From: Phormidesmis sp. RL_2_1 | GTDB taxonomy: Bacteria > Cyanobacteriota > Cyanobacteriia > Phormidesmidales > Phormidesmidaceae | Reading direction: 5' to 3' | DNA length: 34,396 nt | Assembly: GCA_012033015.1 (NCBI GenBank) | Contig: JAAUPS010000021.1 | Span: 1-34,396 of the forward strand | In this document: positions 1-7,820 of the stretch, piece by piece | How the letters are laid out: every line of letters begins with the position of its first letter | Position numbering within the stretch: position 1 is the stretch's first letter | Translations under genes and position numbers: made by a program | The notes under the pieces: generated by a model | What the model was told of the DNA's origin: nothing | Seen by the model: only the letters and a program-made list of their open reading frames with translations | The model's database searches: none

Positions 1-2
1 TC

Positions 3-974
3 TCTTCTCCAGAAACCCTAGAAATTAGCACCACCAGCGTTTTTCCTCGCGAGCGGCTGTACCAAGCAGCAGGCGTGCCGGGGGTAGCGCGGGCCATGCC
101 CTTATACAGCGGCTATTTGCTCTGGCGCAACCCGCAGCCTCCCCACGCCAGCCGCGCCATTTTCATCTACGGCTATAACATTGACGATCCGGTATTCACC
201 ATGCCTGAGCTGCAATCGCCCGCCGCCAAGCAAACGCTCAAGCAGCCCAACGTCGTCTATTACGATCGACTCTCTCGACCTGAATTTGGCCCAAGTGAGG
301 TCGGCACAATCACCGAAGCCGATGCCCGCCAAGTCACCATTGGCGGCAACTACAGCCTGGGAGGTGGCTTTTCTGCCGATGCCACCCTCATCATGAGCGA
401 TCAAAACTTCGCCCGCTATCTTTCACCGCGCCCGCTAGATTTAATCGATACAGGGCTGATTCAGCTCGAACCCGGTGCCAATCCTGAGCGCGTCGTCAAG
501 GCGCTGCGCCAAACATTGCCCAGCGATGTGGAGGTTTTCACCAAAGCTGGCATTATCAACCGCGATCAGACCTACTGGATCGCTTCGACCTCAATTGGGT
601 TTATCTTTGGGCTAGGCGTACTGGTCTCTTTTATTGTAGGCATTGTGATTGTCTATCAAATTCTCTACACCGATATTCGCGATCATCTGCCCGAATACGC
701 CACCATGAAAGCCATGGGCTACCGCAATCGCTATTTGTTTAAGGTGGTTTTGCAAGAGGCGTTACTGCTAGCCGTTATGGGCTATATCCCAGGGCTGATG
801 ATCGCTTTGGGGCTCTATGAATTTACCCGGCGAGCCACAGCCGGTGGCTTACCCATGGCCATGGATGGCGGCAGGACAATTTTTGTCTTAACGCTAACGG
901 TGCTGATGTGCAGTGTCTCAGGAATGATTTCGGTTCGCAAAGCCCTATCGACCGATCCAGCAGAGGTCTTTTGA
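3..974 (+). CDS. devC: DevC-type ABC transporter permease, 5' end outside window
   Basis: Membrane permease of a DevBCA-type (MacB/FtsX-like) exporter, which works with a HlyD-like DevB adaptor and a DevA ATPase to move substrates such as glycolipids across the cell envelope. The frame is open to the window edge: codons upstream of the GTG at 75 read ...SVFPRERLYQAAGVPG, matching the RRRLYQI region of the next gene, so the start lies outside and about 325 residues are visible. A periplasmic loop is followed by three hydrophobic segments in the last 130 residues (IGFIFGLGVLVSFIVGIVIV; the LLLAVMGYIPGLMIALGL region; the VLTLTVLMCSVSGMI region), as in FtsX-fold permeases. The ending RKALSTDPAEVF is typical of DevC. 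The next permease starts 2 bp after the stop, so the genes are surely co-transcribed. The symbol is by family only; the transported substrate is unknown. Confidence 0.9.
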   Translation, partial: SSPETLEISTTSVFPRERLYQAAGVPGVARAMPLYSGYLLWRNPQPPHASRAIFIYGYNIDDPVFTMPELQSPAAKQTLKQPNVVYYDRLSRPEFGPSEVGTITEADARQVTIGGNYSLGGGFSADATLIMSDQNFARYLSPRPLDLIDTGLIQLEPGANPERVVKALRQTLPSDVEVFTKAGIINRDQTYWIASTSIGFIFGLGVLVSFIVGIVIVYQILYTDIRDHLPEYATMKAMGYRNRYLFKVVLQEALLLAVMGYIPGLMIALGLYEFTRRATAGGLPMAMDGGRTIFVLTLTVLMCSVSGMISVRKALSTDPAEVF

Positions 975-976
975 GC

Positions 977-2215
977 ATGTTGAACAGGTTGAACAGGTTG
1001 AACAAGTTGAACGGGTTGAAGCGTTTGTTGAAATTGGTGCCCTTTAAGCGGGTGCCTTTGGCTTGGCTGAACCTCACCCACGATCGCAAACGCTTTGCAA
1101 CATCGCTGGCAGGGGTGGCATTTGCGGTCATGCTGATGTTTATTTTCACAGGCTTTATGAACGCCCTGTACGACTCCCAAATACAGCTACTGACCAAGCT
1201 GAATGGAGAAGTGATTGTCGTCAATCGCTTAAAGAGCAATATGTTTGTGCCCCGCTCTTTTGCCCGCAGACGTCTCTACCAAATCCGAGCTTTTGACGGT
1301 GTAGCCGATGCCTATCCGTTCTATTTGAGTGAGGGCAATTGGAAAAATCCCCTGAGCAAAAAGTCTTTTTCTGTTCGGACTTTAGCCTTTAGTTTGGGCG
1401 ATCCGGTACTCACCATGCCAGAGATCAATCGCCAGCTTGCGGCCTTGCAACTTCCTAATACGGCCTTAATGGATAGTCGAGCCCGCCCTGAAATTGGCCC
1501 GACTGAAGCAGGTATTGTTTCTGAGCTAGCAGATCAAACCCTGCATATTGTGGGCAGCTTTGAGCTAGGCACCGATTTTGCTGCGGGCAATGGCAATTTG
1601 GTGATGAGCGATGTCAACTTTTTGCGCTATTTTGCCAATCGAGGCCCTGAGGAAGAGCCGCGCAGCTTTGCCACGGTTGATTTGGGCATTGTTAAGTTAG
1701 AGCCAGGAGCGGATATTGCTAAAACGGTAGCAGCCCTACAAGCGGCCCTACCAGAAGATGTCAGTGTCTTGCCAAAAGATGGCCCCACTGGCTTTGTCAT
1801 GCGTGAGCGGCTTTATTGGCAAGACAATACCAGTATTGGCTTTGTGTTTTCGCTGCTGACCAGCATGAGTTTTGTGGTGGGGATCATTTTGGTGTATCAA
1901 ATCCTCTATACCGATGTCGCTGATCACTGGGCTGAATATGCGACGCTCAAGGCGATGGGCTATACCAATTACTATTTGCTGACGGTGGTGCTACAGGAGG
2001 CGCTCTTTCTCTCACTGTTGGGGTTTATCCCTGGTTTTTTGATCAGTAACTTGCTGTATGCGGGGGCGGCCAATGCCACCGGGCTGTTTTTTCAGATGAC
2101 GACCCAGCGGGCGCTAAATTTATTCGTAGCAACCTTTATGATGTGTATTGTTTCTGGTGCTATTGCTGTTCGGAAAGTGCAGGCCACCGATCCTGCCGAA
2201 GTCTTTGGCGGTTAG
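977..2215 (+). CDS. devC: Second DevC-type ABC transporter permease
   Basis: Second permease of the same exporter, 412 residues from the ATG at 977. An in-frame ATG at 908 would overlap the previous gene by 67 bp and adds non-homologous sequence, so 977 is preferred; AGAGG at 962-966 can serve as ribosome binding site. One N-terminal transmembrane helix (about residues 40-60), a periplasmic domain with LGDPVLTMPEIN and RPEIGPTEAG, then three helices near the C terminus and the ending RKVQATDPAEVF. It aligns along its length with the preceding permease but is clearly diverged, so the pair is an old duplication and may form a heterodimer (inference). The first 15 residues (LNRLNRLNKLNGLKR) are encoded by a 9-bp tandem array and lengthen the usual short DevC N terminus before VPFKRVPLAWLNL. 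The ATPase gene follows after 23 bp. Confidence 0.92.
   Translation: MLNRLNRLNKLNGLKRLLKLVPFKRVPLAWLNLTHDRKRFATSLAGVAFAVMLMFIFTGFMNALYDSQIQLLTKLNGEVIVVNRLKSNMFVPRSFARRRLYQIRAFDGVADAYPFYLSEGNWKNPLSKKSFSVRTLAFSLGDPVLTMPEINRQLAALQLPNTALMDSRARPEIGPTEAGIVSELADQTLHIVGSFELGTDFAAGNGNLVMSDVNFLRYFANRGPEEEPRSFATVDLGIVKLEPGADIAKTVAALQAALPEDVSVLPKDGPTGFVMRERLYWQDNTSIGFVFSLLTSMSFVVGIILVYQILYTDVADHWAEYATLKAMGYTNYYLLTVVLQEALFLSLLGFIPGFLISNLLYAGAANATGLFFQMTTQRALNLFVATFMMCIVSGAIAVRKVQATDPAEVFGG
980..1024. repeat. 9-bp tandem array in permease N terminus
   Basis: Five units of TTGAACAGG (units 3-5 diverged) directly after the start codon of the second DevC gene. The unit is a multiple of 3 and encodes LNR/LNK/LNG/LKR, a basic amphipathic extension ahead of the first membrane helix. 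Confidence 0.9.
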
Positions 2216-2238
2216 TGGATGCACCTACAAGATAAATC

Positions 2239-2981
2239 ATGATTACCCCTTATTCAGAAGCGGTTTTTGTTCCTACCGATTCACCGCTGGCAATCAAAAT
2301 TGAGCATCTCAACTTTCACTTTGGCGTAGGTGAGATTAAAAACAGGTGCTTTTCGATATTTCGCTGGTGCTGCCCAGAGGGCAAATTATTATTTTGACAG
2401 GCCCTTCCGGCTCCGGAAAAACCACCCTACTGACCCTGATTGGGGCGCTGCGTACGCTGCAGTCGGGGAGTTTGCAGGTTTTGGGCCATGAGCTAGTAGG
2501 GCTGCGCACCCAAGAGCTAATTGATATTCGCCGCAATATCGGCTTTATTTTTCAATCTCACAATTTATTTGAGTCGCTAACAGCCAGCCAAAATGTAGAA
2601 ATGTCTGTTGAGCTGACAGGCAAGTTTGACACTAAGCGGCGGCAGGCAGCGGATATGCTGGCAAAGGTGGGGTTAGCCAATCGGGTGGACTATAAGCCAA
2701 AGGCCCTGTCGGGCGGCCAAAAGCAAAGAGTGGCGATCGCTAGGGCCATGGTCAACCGACCCCAAATTATCTTGGCCGATGAGCCGACCGCCGCCCTCGA
2801 TAAAGCCTCAGGGCGAGATGTGGTGACCCTCATGCGCCAGCTCTGCGAAGAACAGGGCAGCACCGTGCTGATGGTAACCCACGACAACCGCATCCTTGAT
2901 GTTGCCGATCGCATTATTAACCTCGTTGATGGTCGGCTAGAATCAGACACAACCCCCGATGAGTACCATCTAACTCACTAA
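2239..2981 (+). CDS. devA: DevA-type ABC transporter ATPase, single-base frameshift
   Basis: ATP-binding subunit of the DevBCA-like exporter. Starting from the ATG at 2239 the frame reads MITPYSEAVFVPTDSPLAIKIEHLNFHFGVGEIK, the standard DevA N terminus, then is lost. The rest (LFDISLVLPRGQIIILTGPS...) is in the -1 frame. The break is at the A-run 2338-2342: one more A would give GEIKKQVLFDISL and a 247-residue protein, the normal DevA length. Walker A is GPSGSGKTT, the signature LSGGQKQRVAIARAM, Walker B IILADEPTAALD and the H-loop VTHD; all lie after the break. A GTG at 2346 could start a 211-residue protein lacking the first beta strand, but no good ribosome binding site is seen. Either a sequence error, a true mutation or slippage. 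Confidence 0.88.
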
Positions 2982-3066
2982 GGGACTTGCGTGCAGAAAA
3001 TAATATTAATATCCCAGGCTGGAGTCAGGGTAAAAGGGCAAGGAGCAAAGGGAAAAGGTGGTATAG

Positions 3067-3092
3067 CACAGTAAGGATGCATTCTTGCTGTG
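3067..3092. repeat. Dispersed 26-bp palindrome, copy 1
   Basis: Arms CACAGTAAG and CTTGCTGTG around GATGCATT. One of four related copies in the window (also 6708, 11817, 30687), all intergenic. This one lies 85 bp after the devA stop. Confidence 0.8.
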
Positions 3093-3260
3093 TCTTGGTG
3101 AGCATTGAGACTATGAGGCCCTAAAATTTCTCTTAAGACTGTTTTTCTAATCACTTATTTTTTCACTGTTTCTCTCACATTGTTTTTCTAAACCGTTTCT
3201 GTAACATTGACATTTCTACAGCCCTTCGCGATTTCTAGCCAATTCTCTCCAGCGACTAGC

Positions 3261-3320
3261 CCAACCACTGGGTCAACCACTGGCCTCACCATTGGCCTCA
3301 CCACTGGCCCAACCACTGGT
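3261..3320. repeat. 12-bp tandem array upstream of nudC
   Basis: Five units related to CCAACCACTGGC immediately before the GAGGAG that precedes the nudC ATG. The array is open in the nudC frame from a TTG at 3207 and could encode a Thr/Gly repeat extension (TTGSTTGLTIG...), but the family does not have one. Confidence 0.85.
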
Positions 3321-3326
3321 GAGGAG

Positions 3327-4097
3327 ATGACACTGTCTACTCTGTGGTTTATTTGCGACGGGTCAAACTTAGTGGTCACAGGGGATTGCCCGACCTTTCC
3401 CCAAGCCAAAACCCTAGAATCGCTTGGCATAGCGGCTGTCAGAACTCAGTTTTTGGGCTATTTGAACGGTCAGCCCTGTGTGGCGGCTGCGCTTAGCCCA
3501 GCGGCAAGCTTACAGGGGCCGTTCGGCCTAAGTCACTTGCGGGGGCTATATGGGCAGGTGAATGAGGATTTATTTGCGATCGCAGCCCGCGCTGTTCAAA
3601 TCGTCGATTGGGATCGCACCCATCAGTACTGCGGTCAATGCGCCACACCCACCATTCAGCTACCCACCGAAAGGGCCAAGCGCTGCCCCAACTGCAAGCT
3701 CAGACAATACCCCAGACTCGCCCCCGCTGTGATTATGCTGATTTCTAAAGGGGAAGAGATTTTGCTCGCCCGTGCACCCCGCTTTCGCGATGGCATGTAC
3801 AGCGTACTTGCAGGGTTTGTAGAACCCGGTGAATCGTTAGAAGAAACCGTTACCCGAGAAGTCCGTGAAGAAGTCAGCATAGAGATCCAAAACATTCGCT
3901 ACTTTGGATCTCAGCCTTGGCCTTTTCCCAACTCTCTCATGGTAGGTTTCACCGCTGAATATGCCAGCGGTATCCTGACGCCAGAGCCCAGCGAAATTGA
4001 AGACGTCGCTTGGTTCACCAAAGACAATTTACCGCCTGTTCCCGGTAAGCTCAGCATCGCCCGTAAGTTGATTGACTGGTTTATTGAGCGCCAGTAA
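3327..4097 (+). CDS. nudC: NAD(+) diphosphatase NudC (Nudix hydrolase)
   Basis: Cleaves NAD(H) to NMN(H) and AMP; in enterobacteria the enzyme also removes NAD caps from RNA. 256 residues from the ATG at 3327, almost the length of the E. coli enzyme. An in-frame TTG at 3207 would add 40 residues made mostly of a tandem array, so it is not chosen. Four zinc-ligand cysteines form CGQC...CPNC (about residues 96-117). The Nudix box runs from GFVEPGESLEE to REVREEVSI; the usual Gly near its end is Ser. The family signature SQPWPFPNS follows, which separates NADH pyrophosphatases from other Nudix enzymes. GAGGAG directly abuts the ATG, a very short ribosome-binding spacing. Converges on the beta-barrel gene with a 41-bp gap. 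Confidence 0.93.
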   Translation: MTLSTLWFICDGSNLVVTGDCPTFPQAKTLESLGIAAVRTQFLGYLNGQPCVAAALSPAASLQGPFGLSHLRGLYGQVNEDLFAIAARAVQIVDWDRTHQYCGQCATPTIQLPTERAKRCPNCKLRQYPRLAPAVIMLISKGEEILLARAPRFRDGMYSVLAGFVEPGESLEETVTREVREEVSIEIQNIRYFGSQPWPFPNSLMVGFTAEYASGILTPEPSEIEDVAWFTKDNLPPVPGKLSIARKLIDWFIERQ

Positions 4098-4138
4098 TCA
4101 TCTGGCAAGCATCCCGCCATCATCTAAGAAAATGCCGA

Positions 4139-4834
4139 TTAGAACGCGCCAAAGTTGTAACCGACCCCTACCGTAACCCCAAAATCAGTGTCATTTAACA
4201 CCCCTAAGTTAGCCTGGGCGTTGAACGTAAACTGACGAGACAGCGGAATATCTGCCCCGGCTGAAAGCAACAGATTAAAATCGTCGCCATCATCATCATC
4301 CGCATAAGAAGCGCCAACTCCGGCATAGGGAATGAGTTGAAAGCCACCGATCTCAGCAGAATATCGAACAAAGTCGTAGGTGACAGGAACAAGTACAGAA
4401 AAATCGTCACCAATCAACACAGAAGGGCGCAAAGCGATCTGATCTGCGATCGCAATTTTGCTGATAACCGCAAATGACACATCATCGGCATAGCCAAAGT
4501 CAGCCCCCACCCCAATAAAACTGGAATTAGCAGCACGCCCCGACGTGCGCCGACGACCTTGAGCCAGTTCTACAGCAGATGGCTCTGCAGCCAGATAGCT
4601 TGACTCAGATGCAGCCTGCGACGTCGCCGGTTCAATCGGCATCAGCTCCACCGCAGATAAGCCTTCAGAGCGTTGTTCAGACGGTTGTTCAGACAATTGT
4701 CCAGACAATTGTCCAGACAATTGTTCAGACGGTAGATCGCTCAAAGGCTCTGCCTGTGCTTGTACAGGCAGAGATATGCCCATGATGAGCACAGCAAAGC
4801 CAAATGCACCCCAAAATCGCTTACTCACAAACAT
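4139..4834 (-). CDS. Outer-membrane beta-barrel protein (OmpA/opacity-like), secreted
   Basis: 231 residues. Signal peptide MFVSKRFWGAFGFAVLIMGI followed by SLPVQAQA. Next is a low-complexity linker (about residues 30-80) with SEQL/SGQL repeats. The C-terminal part (about 100-231) alternates polar and hydrophobic residues as in small beta-barrels (FIGVGADFGYADDVSFAVIS; the GVGASYADDDDGDDFN turn) and ends in VGVGYNFGAF, with a terminal aromatic residue as expected for BAM-dependent assembly. It resembles the OmpA-like/opacity barrel class of cyanobacteria, but I cannot assign substrate or function. The acidic DDDDGDD loop could bind cations (speculative). Divergent from the DUF4399 gene, with an 11-bp inverted repeat 72-96 bp upstream of its start that may be a shared operator. 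Confidence 0.8.
   Translation of the reverse strand: MFVSKRFWGAFGFAVLIMGISLPVQAQAEPLSDLPSEQLSGQLSGQLSEQPSEQRSEGLSAVELMPIEPATSQAASESSYLAAEPSAVELAQGRRRTSGRAANSSFIGVGADFGYADDVSFAVISKIAIADQIALRPSVLIGDDFSVLVPVTYDFVRYSAEIGGFQLIPYAGVGASYADDDDGDDFNLLLSAGADIPLSRQFTFNAQANLGVLNDTDFGVTVGVGYNFGAF
4672..4731. repeat. 12-bp tandem array in beta-barrel gene linker
   Basis: Five units of ATTGTCCAGACA/GTTGTTCAGACG coding on the minus strand for SEQ/SGQL-type repeats between signal peptide and barrel. In frame. Confidence 0.85.
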
Positions 4835-4905
4835 CTTGATGTACTTCTCCTCAGTGTTCTTTATAGAGTTCCTTATAGATCAAAAAGCCAGTTCACAGGA
4901 ATGTT

Positions 4906-4930
4906 CAAATACCGATGATATCGGTATTTG
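4906..4930. promoter_or_regulatory. Perfect 11-bp inverted repeat between divergent genes (operator candidate)
   Basis: CAAATACCGAT, 3-bp spacer, ATCGGTATTTG: perfect dyad of 25 bp in the gap between the divergent beta-barrel and DUF4399 genes. It is not followed by a T-run and is far from any gene end, so a dimeric regulator site is more likely than a terminator. The regulator is unknown. Confidence 0.55.
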
Positions 4931-5180
4931 ATATTAAGGCCGATTCCTTTACAAAATAATTCTGCAGATTAATTTTAATTTCTCTTGCTTGCTGCCGTTT
5001 CCTGTGCTTTTCATAACTTTGTACAGACTTTGTACAGTTTGAGAATATCGACTAATGCTGTCTTTAGCATGTGCCTATAGGCTGAGCAACAGTTTGTATT
5101 TAAGATGGTAGAGAGGCCATCATTGGGCCATGAACTCACAGCCACCCGGCGCAGCCACTACCTATTCCACTACCCCTACC

Positions 5181-5186
5181 TATAAT
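5181..5186 (+). promoter_or_regulatory. Possible -10 box for DUF4399 gene
   Basis: Consensus TATAAT 12 bp before the ATG at 5199. No good -35 hexamer is seen 17 bp upstream. If used, the transcript would start almost at the ATG and exclude the upstream start at 5130. Confidence 0.3.
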
Positions 5187-5198
5187 AGAATTATATCC

Positions 5199-5693
5199 AT
5201 GAACTATTCCCTAAAGCTTGTTCTACAGCGTATCTCATCAGCCATTTATCACTGGGCAAAGCCTTTCGCTATTTTGGCGATGTCTTTGATACTGATTGAA
5301 TTATGTAACCTATCACCCGTCTTAGCCGCAGGCCAACTCTCCCATGCCCCTGAAACGGCCAAGGTCTATATTATTTCCCCCACAGACGGGCAAGTTGTCC
5401 CTGAAGAATTTACAGTGAGGTTTGGCCTATCAGGGATGAGAATCGCCCCTGCCGGTACGGATAAAGCCGGTACAGGACATCACCATTTACTCATTGATTT
5501 GGATGAACTCCCTGAACTGACTGAGCCACTCGCTGCAACTGCCCATATCAAACACTTTGGTGGCGGCCAAAGCGAGACCACCCTCAACCTGCCACCCGGT
5601 GAGCACACGCTGCAACTACTACTAGCCAACTACACCCACGTCCCCCACGATAACCCAGTGCTATCTGAGAAAATTAGCATCACAGTAAAGTAG
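5199..5693 (+). CDS. Secreted DUF4399 protein
   Basis: 164 residues from the ATG at 5199; an in-frame ATG at 5130 (with GAGAGG 13 bp upstream) would add 23 residues before the signal peptide and is less likely. An N-terminal hydrophobic segment (about residues 24-44, FAILAMSLILIELCNLSPVL then AAG) looks like a signal peptide or anchor. The mature part carries the DUF4399 hallmarks: VYIISPTDGQVVPEEFTVRF, the GHHHLLID motif, HFGGGQSET, LPPGEHTLQLLLA and HVPHDNPVLSEKI. The conserved His residues of GHHH, HFGGG and HVPHD suggest metal binding or a compact beta-sandwich, but no reaction is established for the family. Faces the periplasm or outside. Divergent from the beta-barrel gene. Confidence 0.88.
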   Translation: MNYSLKLVLQRISSAIYHWAKPFAILAMSLILIELCNLSPVLAAGQLSHAPETAKVYIISPTDGQVVPEEFTVRFGLSGMRIAPAGTDKAGTGHHHLLIDLDELPELTEPLAATAHIKHFGGGQSETTLNLPPGEHTLQLLLANYTHVPHDNPVLSEKISITVK

Positions 5694-5705
5694 ACCCCAT
5701 AGCAC

Positions 5706-5765
5706 AGCGTAGAAACCAGCAGCGTAGAAACCCGCAGCGTAGAAACCCGCAGCATAGAAACCCAT
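5706..5765. repeat. 15-bp tandem array, intergenic
   Basis: Four units of AGCGTAGAAACCCGC between the DUF4399 stop and the NYN gene. Non-coding here. The rest of this 180-bp gap shows nothing recognisable. Confidence 0.9.
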
Positions 5766-5873
5766 ATGACAGAGCCGCAGCAGAGGGTTTTAGAGGGTTT
5801 CAAAGAGTTTGGGCACAATAGAGCCAGATCTGCCCTGACCCAACGCTGAGTGGCTTCTCTGCTCATAAGCACT

Positions 5874-6694
5874 ATGTCGTTATCACAACCGCAAATTGCC
5901 CTGCTGATCGATGCCGATAATGCACCTGCAGCAAAATTGAAGCTGTTTTGACTGAAATTACCAAGCATGGAGTGGCGAATGTGCGCAGAGCTTACGGCAA
6001 TTGGAAAAGCGCTCAGCTCAAGCCCTGGGAAGACTGCCTGCATGAGTACGCCATTCGCCCCGTGCAGCAGTTTGACTATACCAAAGGCAAGAACGCAACC
6101 GATGTGGCTTTGATCATCGATGCGATGGATTTGCTATACACCCAAAAATTAGATGCATTTGCGATTATTTCTAGTGACTGCGATTTTACCCCTTTGGTGA
6201 TGAGGTTATTGACCAACGGGCTCACAGTTTATGGCTTTGGAGAAAAGAAAACACCCTCTCCTTTTATTCAAGCTTGTTCAACTTTTTTATATTTAGAAGA
6301 GCTTGGAGAAAAGACTGCCGCAAAGAGCACACAAAAGACTGATAAAAAAACCTCACAAAAGAAAGAGAAAGCCTCCAGTCAGAATGCTAGCGCTCAAGCC
6401 GCCAAAAAATCTACAGGCTCATCGGCTGCAAGCTCATCATCTACAGGCCCCAGACAGCCCGGTAAAACTCTCAAGCAAGATACCAAACTCATCAATCTCT
6501 TGAGAAGCGCTGTGACCAGCATTAAAGAAGACGACGGCTGGGCGCGTTTATCTAAAGTGGGGGCTCATATTTCAAGTCAGGTCTCTTTCGATCCGCGTCA
6601 CTATGGCTATGCCAAGTTAAGCGCTTTGTTTGAAGCAATCGACCTATTTGAAATTCGGCGGCAAGATAAAATGATTTACGTACGCAGCAAGTAA
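5874..6694 (+). CDS. NYN (LabA/PIN-like) + OST-HTH/LOTUS protein, single-base frameshift
   Basis: Predicted RNA-processing protein, 273 residues after repair. The ATG at 5874 reads MSLSQPQIALLIDADNAPAA then is lost at the A-run 5933-5936; one extra A restores AAKIEAVLTEITKHGVANVR. The NYN domain (about 1-140) has the acidic residues of this PIN-like nuclease fold: LLIDADN, GKNATDVALIIDAMD and ISSDCDFTPL. A Lys/Ser/Ala-rich linker (about 145-205) leads to an OST-HTH/LOTUS domain (about 205-270, SIKEDDGWARLSKVG...ISS...YGYAKLSALFEA), a fold that binds RNA. This arrangement is widespread in bacteria; the known cyanobacterial relative LabA affects clock output, but a role here is not shown. Ends 52 bp from the convergent hydrolase-like gene, with a palindrome in between. 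Confidence 0.85.
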
Positions 6695-6707
6695 CACGTT
6701 CATATAG

Positions 6708-6736
6708 CAAAGTAAGAATACATCCTTATTACTTTG
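6708..6736. repeat. Dispersed palindrome, copy 2
   Basis: CAAAGTAA ... TTACTTTG arms with an internal ATACAT and a 3-bp insertion. It lies between convergent genes (14 bp from one stop, 10 bp from the other), where it could act as a bidirectional terminator hairpin. The flank TTAGTCGAGTT is shared with copy 4 (GAGTCGAGTT). Confidence 0.75.
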
Positions 6737-6745
6737 TTAGTCGAG

Positions 6746-7819
6746 TTAGCCTTTTGTTAAAATATCCATCACAATCTCTAACGTTTGGCTCAGGTGACTA
6801 GGCCCAGTGGGGAGTTGGGCCTGTGAATCAATTGGGCCAGAAGGGCCGTTGTGACTCACTGGGCCAAGGGAGATAAACTGCACTCGCCCTTCTGCTTTGG
6901 CCTGATTCCAGCTAGACCAAGCAATCAGCGGCCAGCGCTTAGGAAACATGACAGCACCCATTTTGGCCAAAAGATCGCGATCGCCCGTTAAATGATACAG
7001 CCGATCAATCGCTGCTACACCATTATTGCCACTGACGACCCCCGCCAAAGAAATCACCTCAATCGGCGCATCCAGCGCGTACTTAAGGTAGCTCACCGCC
7101 CCTAATGCCACCTGCGCGCCACCGCTGTAGCCCAACAGGGTAATCGGCGTACCGAGGCGATAGCCCTGCTGGCGCAAACTGTTCAAAATCACCTGCGCTG
7201 TTCCCCGATTGAACACCGGGCCGTAGCGATTATCGGTCGAAACTGCCACCTGAAAGGTATTGCGCAAATTGATAAAAATATCCAGCGGACTTTGAGGATT
7301 CCATGCCTCAATGCGATTAACCCAGCGCCAAAAAGATGCAAACGGTCTTTGCGCTGTCAGCGGACGATTGAGCGCAGAGTAGGCCATCACATTTTGAATA
7401 AACACCATATCTGCCGGTAACACCGCAGCTAGCCTATTCAAAAAGGTTTGCACCCGAGGCGGATAGTCAGCGCTGCTTTGAGAAATACCATCTAAATACA
7501 CAATGTAGCGACGCGGAGCCTGCACCGATGACCTATTGGCAACGCCTGTGAGCTGTGCAGGCAGCCTACAAGGAATATGAGTTTCAATGCCATCGCCATA
7601 CCAACCGGCCCACCAGCCCAACGACTCAAATGGTGATAATAACCCTGCCACCAGCAAAGCTATCAAACTGACGCGGGCCAAATCGAAAACCAAATTCAGC
7701 AGCTTACTGTTAAACGCCAAGTACCACTGCAGCCATTGAGCGTTGATCGGCGAGAGCAACACAATGGCCCCTACCGTCAACAAAATAACCGCGCTCAGCT
7801 TCACCCATCGTCTATTCAC
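6746..7819 (-). CDS. Membrane-anchored alpha/beta-hydrolase-like protein
   Basis: 357 residues from a GTG at 7819; no ATG start or ribosome binding site is visible, because a 13-bp tandem array begins 1 bp upstream. Two N-terminal hydrophobic helices (about 8-25 and 42-65) are followed by a soluble domain. RYIVYLDGISQSSADYPPRV starts the fold, and LLGYSGGAQVALGAVSYLKY carries a nucleophile-elbow motif (GYSGG, Ser about residue 231). The C-terminal part has LISLAGV-type strands (VISLAGVVSG) and a possible catalytic His in LGPVSHNGP. I know similar conserved cyanobacterial hypothetical proteins but no established function; lipase, esterase or acyltransferase activity is only inferred from the elbow. 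Same strand as the Yip1 gene upstream, 193 bp apart. Confidence 0.75.
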   Translation of the reverse strand: MNRRWVKLSAVILLTVGAIVLLSPINAQWLQWYLAFNSKLLNLVFDLARVSLIALLVAGLLSPFESLGWWAGWYGDGIETHIPCRLPAQLTGVANRSSVQAPRRYIVYLDGISQSSADYPPRVQTFLNRLAAVLPADMVFIQNVMAYSALNRPLTAQRPFASFWRWVNRIEAWNPQSPLDIFINLRNTFQVAVSTDNRYGPVFNRGTAQVILNSLRQQGYRLGTPITLLGYSGGAQVALGAVSYLKYALDAPIEVISLAGVVSGNNGVAAIDRLYHLTGDRDLLAKMGAVMFPKRWPLIAWSSWNQAKAEGRVQFISLGPVSHNGPSGPIDSQAQLPTGPSHLSQTLEIVMDILTKG

Positions 7820-7820
7820 A

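Larger units (their letters stand above)
2982..3326. other. Gap between devA and nudC
   Basis: About 345 bp without a supported gene. It holds a purine-rich stretch (3034-3060), one copy of the 26-bp palindrome family (3067-3092), a T-rich stretch with the motif TGTTTTTCTAA at about 3139 and 3181, and a 12-bp tandem array (3261-3320) ending right before the nudC start. No convincing promoter. Confidence 0.6.
4835..5198. other. Divergent intergenic region
   Basis: About 360 bp holding the inverted repeat at 4906-4930, two adjacent copies of ACTTTGTACAG (5016-5026, 5027-5037, each containing the dyad TGTACA), and a TATAAT at 5181-5186. The pairing of dyad and direct repeats suggests regulated divergent promoters. 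An in-frame ATG at 5130 lies in this region as an alternative start for the DUF4399 gene. Confidence 0.5.

Noticed and set aside
908-976. Upstream ATG at 908 as start of the second DevC
   Set aside because: It overlaps the first permease by 67 bp and encodes residues unlike DevC; the ATG at 977 has a ribosome binding site candidate and fits the family better.
2338-2345. Programmed -1 frameshift in devA at TTAAAAAC
   Set aside because: A back-step puts the Lys tRNA on TAA, a mismatch at the first position, and the window has six other homopolymer breaks; error or mutation is simpler.
4098-4138. Terminator between convergent nudC and beta-barrel gene
   Set aside because: The 41-bp gap has no convincing stem followed by a T-run on either strand.
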